Below are positions 56,539-57,368 of a DNA stretch of 57,368 bases, piece by piece; within the stretch, counting starts at the first letter, position 1, and every line of letters starts with the position of its first letter. Made by a program: the position numbers and the translations under genes. This DNA is from Rhodocyclaceae bacterium. Lineage in GTDB: Bacteria; Pseudomonadota; Gammaproteobacteria; Burkholderiales; Rhodocyclaceae. The stretch spans positions 1-57,368 of the forward strand of contig JAUXXJ010000057.1 of the NCBI GenBank assembly GCA_030681195.1, written 5' to 3'. The notes under the pieces are model-generated. The model was not told the DNA's origin. It was given only the letters and a program-made list of their open reading frames with translations, and ran no database searches.

Positions 56539-57282
56539 GTGTACTGCAAACATTGCGGAAAACCAATTGATTCCGACTCCAAATTTTGCTCAACCTGTGG
56601 TAATGAGGTCACAAATACGTCGGCAGCAGTTACAAGCAGCAATGATTATCCTGTGGCATCTGCCCATCAACCCTGCGCGTCCGCTTCTCACTCATCAGTC
56701 GACTTTAGTTTTCTAAATGGTCGATTTAGTCGGTGGGGGCACGTTCCTTTTCACAGAAGTGAAGACCTTCCAAAAAAATACAATTGGCTCAATGGGGCAA
56801 TGCTTTTGGAATATGAGCATCACTTTGTTGCCCTGCCAAACGGGAAGGAAAAAAACTCCATGTTGCAAATTGGGGAATTAATGGGGCTCGCGGGTGGCGC
56901 AGTTGTGTTAGGTGAAAGACTATATGAGCTTGCGACGAAGAAGAATTACTGCATCACCGAGGATCAAGGGAAGGTGTTGTATGAGGGGGGTGCTCTTGCA
57001 TTTTGCGCCATAGCAGAATCTGAGGTATGGTTCTACTATGACAAAAAGTTTTTATTTTCAACTCAAGACAGCAACCAACTCGTATGCCCTCTTAAAGTAA
57101 TTGATGGGGTCATTCCTGCTTCAGTGTTGTTGTATACAACAGATGGCGGTAATTCATTGGGAGCAGAACAAATTGCTCCAAGATTGGTGAAAAAGGGGGC
57201 ATCATCTGTAAAACGTGCAGACGGTGTAAGGGAAACGCGGAACAACCGCCTCGAAGGCGATCTGATTCTGCACGCTCATTAA
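56539..57282 (+). CDS. Zinc-ribbon protein of unknown function
   Basis: A 247-residue protein starting at GTG 56539 behind a strong AAGGGGAG site. The first 22 residues are a zinc ribbon (YCKHCGKPI...FCSTCG, four cysteines). The remainder is a soluble mixed domain with aromatic-rich strands and resembles no family I can name; one hydrophobic stretch (LMGLAGGAVVLGERLYEL) is too short to call a membrane helix. Base composition is clearly more AT-rich than the neighbours, with ATA and AAA codons, a sign of recent transfer. It may be cargo of the element. Confidence 0.75.
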   Translation: MYCKHCGKPIDSDSKFCSTCGNEVTNTSAAVTSSNDYPVASAHQPCASASHSSVDFSFLNGRFSRWGHVPFHRSEDLPKKYNWLNGAMLLEYEHHFVALPNGKEKNSMLQIGELMGLAGGAVVLGERLYELATKKNYCITEDQGKVLYEGGALAFCAIAESEVWFYYDKKFLFSTQDSNQLVCPLKVIDGVIPASVLLYTTDGGNSLGAEQIAPRLVKKGASSVKRADGVRETRNNRLEGDLILHAH

Positions 57283-57292
57283 ATTTCTGACT

Positions 57293-57352
57293 AAAACCGC
57301 TTCGAAACTCTGTTTCTGGGCGGTTTTCTCCCGTGCACCGCTGTTCCGGTGC
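57293..57352 (+). terminator. Tandem hairpins after zinc-ribbon gene
   Basis: AAAACCGC (57293-57300) pairs with GCGGTTTT (57320-57327) with an inner GAAAC/GTTTC pair, ending in Ts. A second stem GCACCG/CGGTGC (57335-57352) is followed by TCGTTTT. Together they form a probable double terminator. Confidence 0.7.
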
Positions 57353-57368
57353 TCGTTTTGCCCATTTC

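Noticed and set aside
1..57368. CRISPR array, rRNA genes or intact tRNA genes
   Set aside because: No regularly spaced direct repeats, no rRNA-like sequence and no complete tRNA were seen; only the tRNA-Arg 3' fragment at 49986-50032 is supported.

Overview
The window looks like the chromosome of a GC-rich betaproteobacterium, probably Rhodocyclales or a close relative. The evidence is the order gyrA-serC-serA-pheA-hisC-tyrA-aroA/cmk-rpsA-ihfB-lapA-lapB-hldA-hldD-cysM, a class of cyanophycin cluster found in this group, and house-keeping genes such as ubiG, ppiD, hslO and fabI. The order-level placement is inference from gene content; no search was run.

Layout. 1-141: right end of an IS66-family insertion sequence, which has cut an OprD-like porin gene (142-892). 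922-4063: oxidative pentose-phosphate genes zwf and gnd (minus), with pgl (plus) divergent. 4079-18272: a storage-polymer island with glycogen phosphorylase, two cyanophycin synthetases (one with a degenerate Mur-ligase ATP site), the cyanophycin-associated ABC transporter and DUF1854 protein, glgX and malQ. Glycogen breakdown feeds glucose phosphate directly toward zwf, pgl and gnd. 18282-35331: a dense minus-strand superoperon of 16 genes from gyrA down to a PolB-like exonuclease, covering serine and aromatic amino acid synthesis, ribosomal protein S1, IHF-beta, LPS assembly and heptose synthesis. 35466-49022: ordinary core genes in short divergent and convergent units.

49023-57368 is accessory. 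It starts with a double-truncated hsdM remnant, then a 3' fragment of a tRNA-Arg(ACG) gene with its terminator, which is the likely attachment site of an integrative element. The element carries a tyrosine integrase, a VapBC-like toxin-antitoxin pair, two tandem paralogous unknown proteins, an AlpA-like HTH protein, an unknown protein coupled to a family-A DNA polymerase with an exonuclease domain, a small HTH protein and an AT-richer zinc-ribbon protein. The right end of the element is not in the window.

The most striking signal crosses all these regions. A 20-bp motif, GTCGGCGCTGGCGRGACGGC, usually preceded by an A-tract, occurs 15 times with 0-2 mismatches in 57 kb. It occurs in both orientations and at about one copy per 3.8 kb. 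Twelve copies are inside genes, including gyrA, aroA, tyrA, lapB, malQ and hslO, where they are read in four different frames and appear to replace family residues without changing length. One copy builds the fabI/ppiD terminator and two are in the integrative element. The pattern resembles DNA uptake sequences more than a transposing repeat and deserves a genome-wide test.
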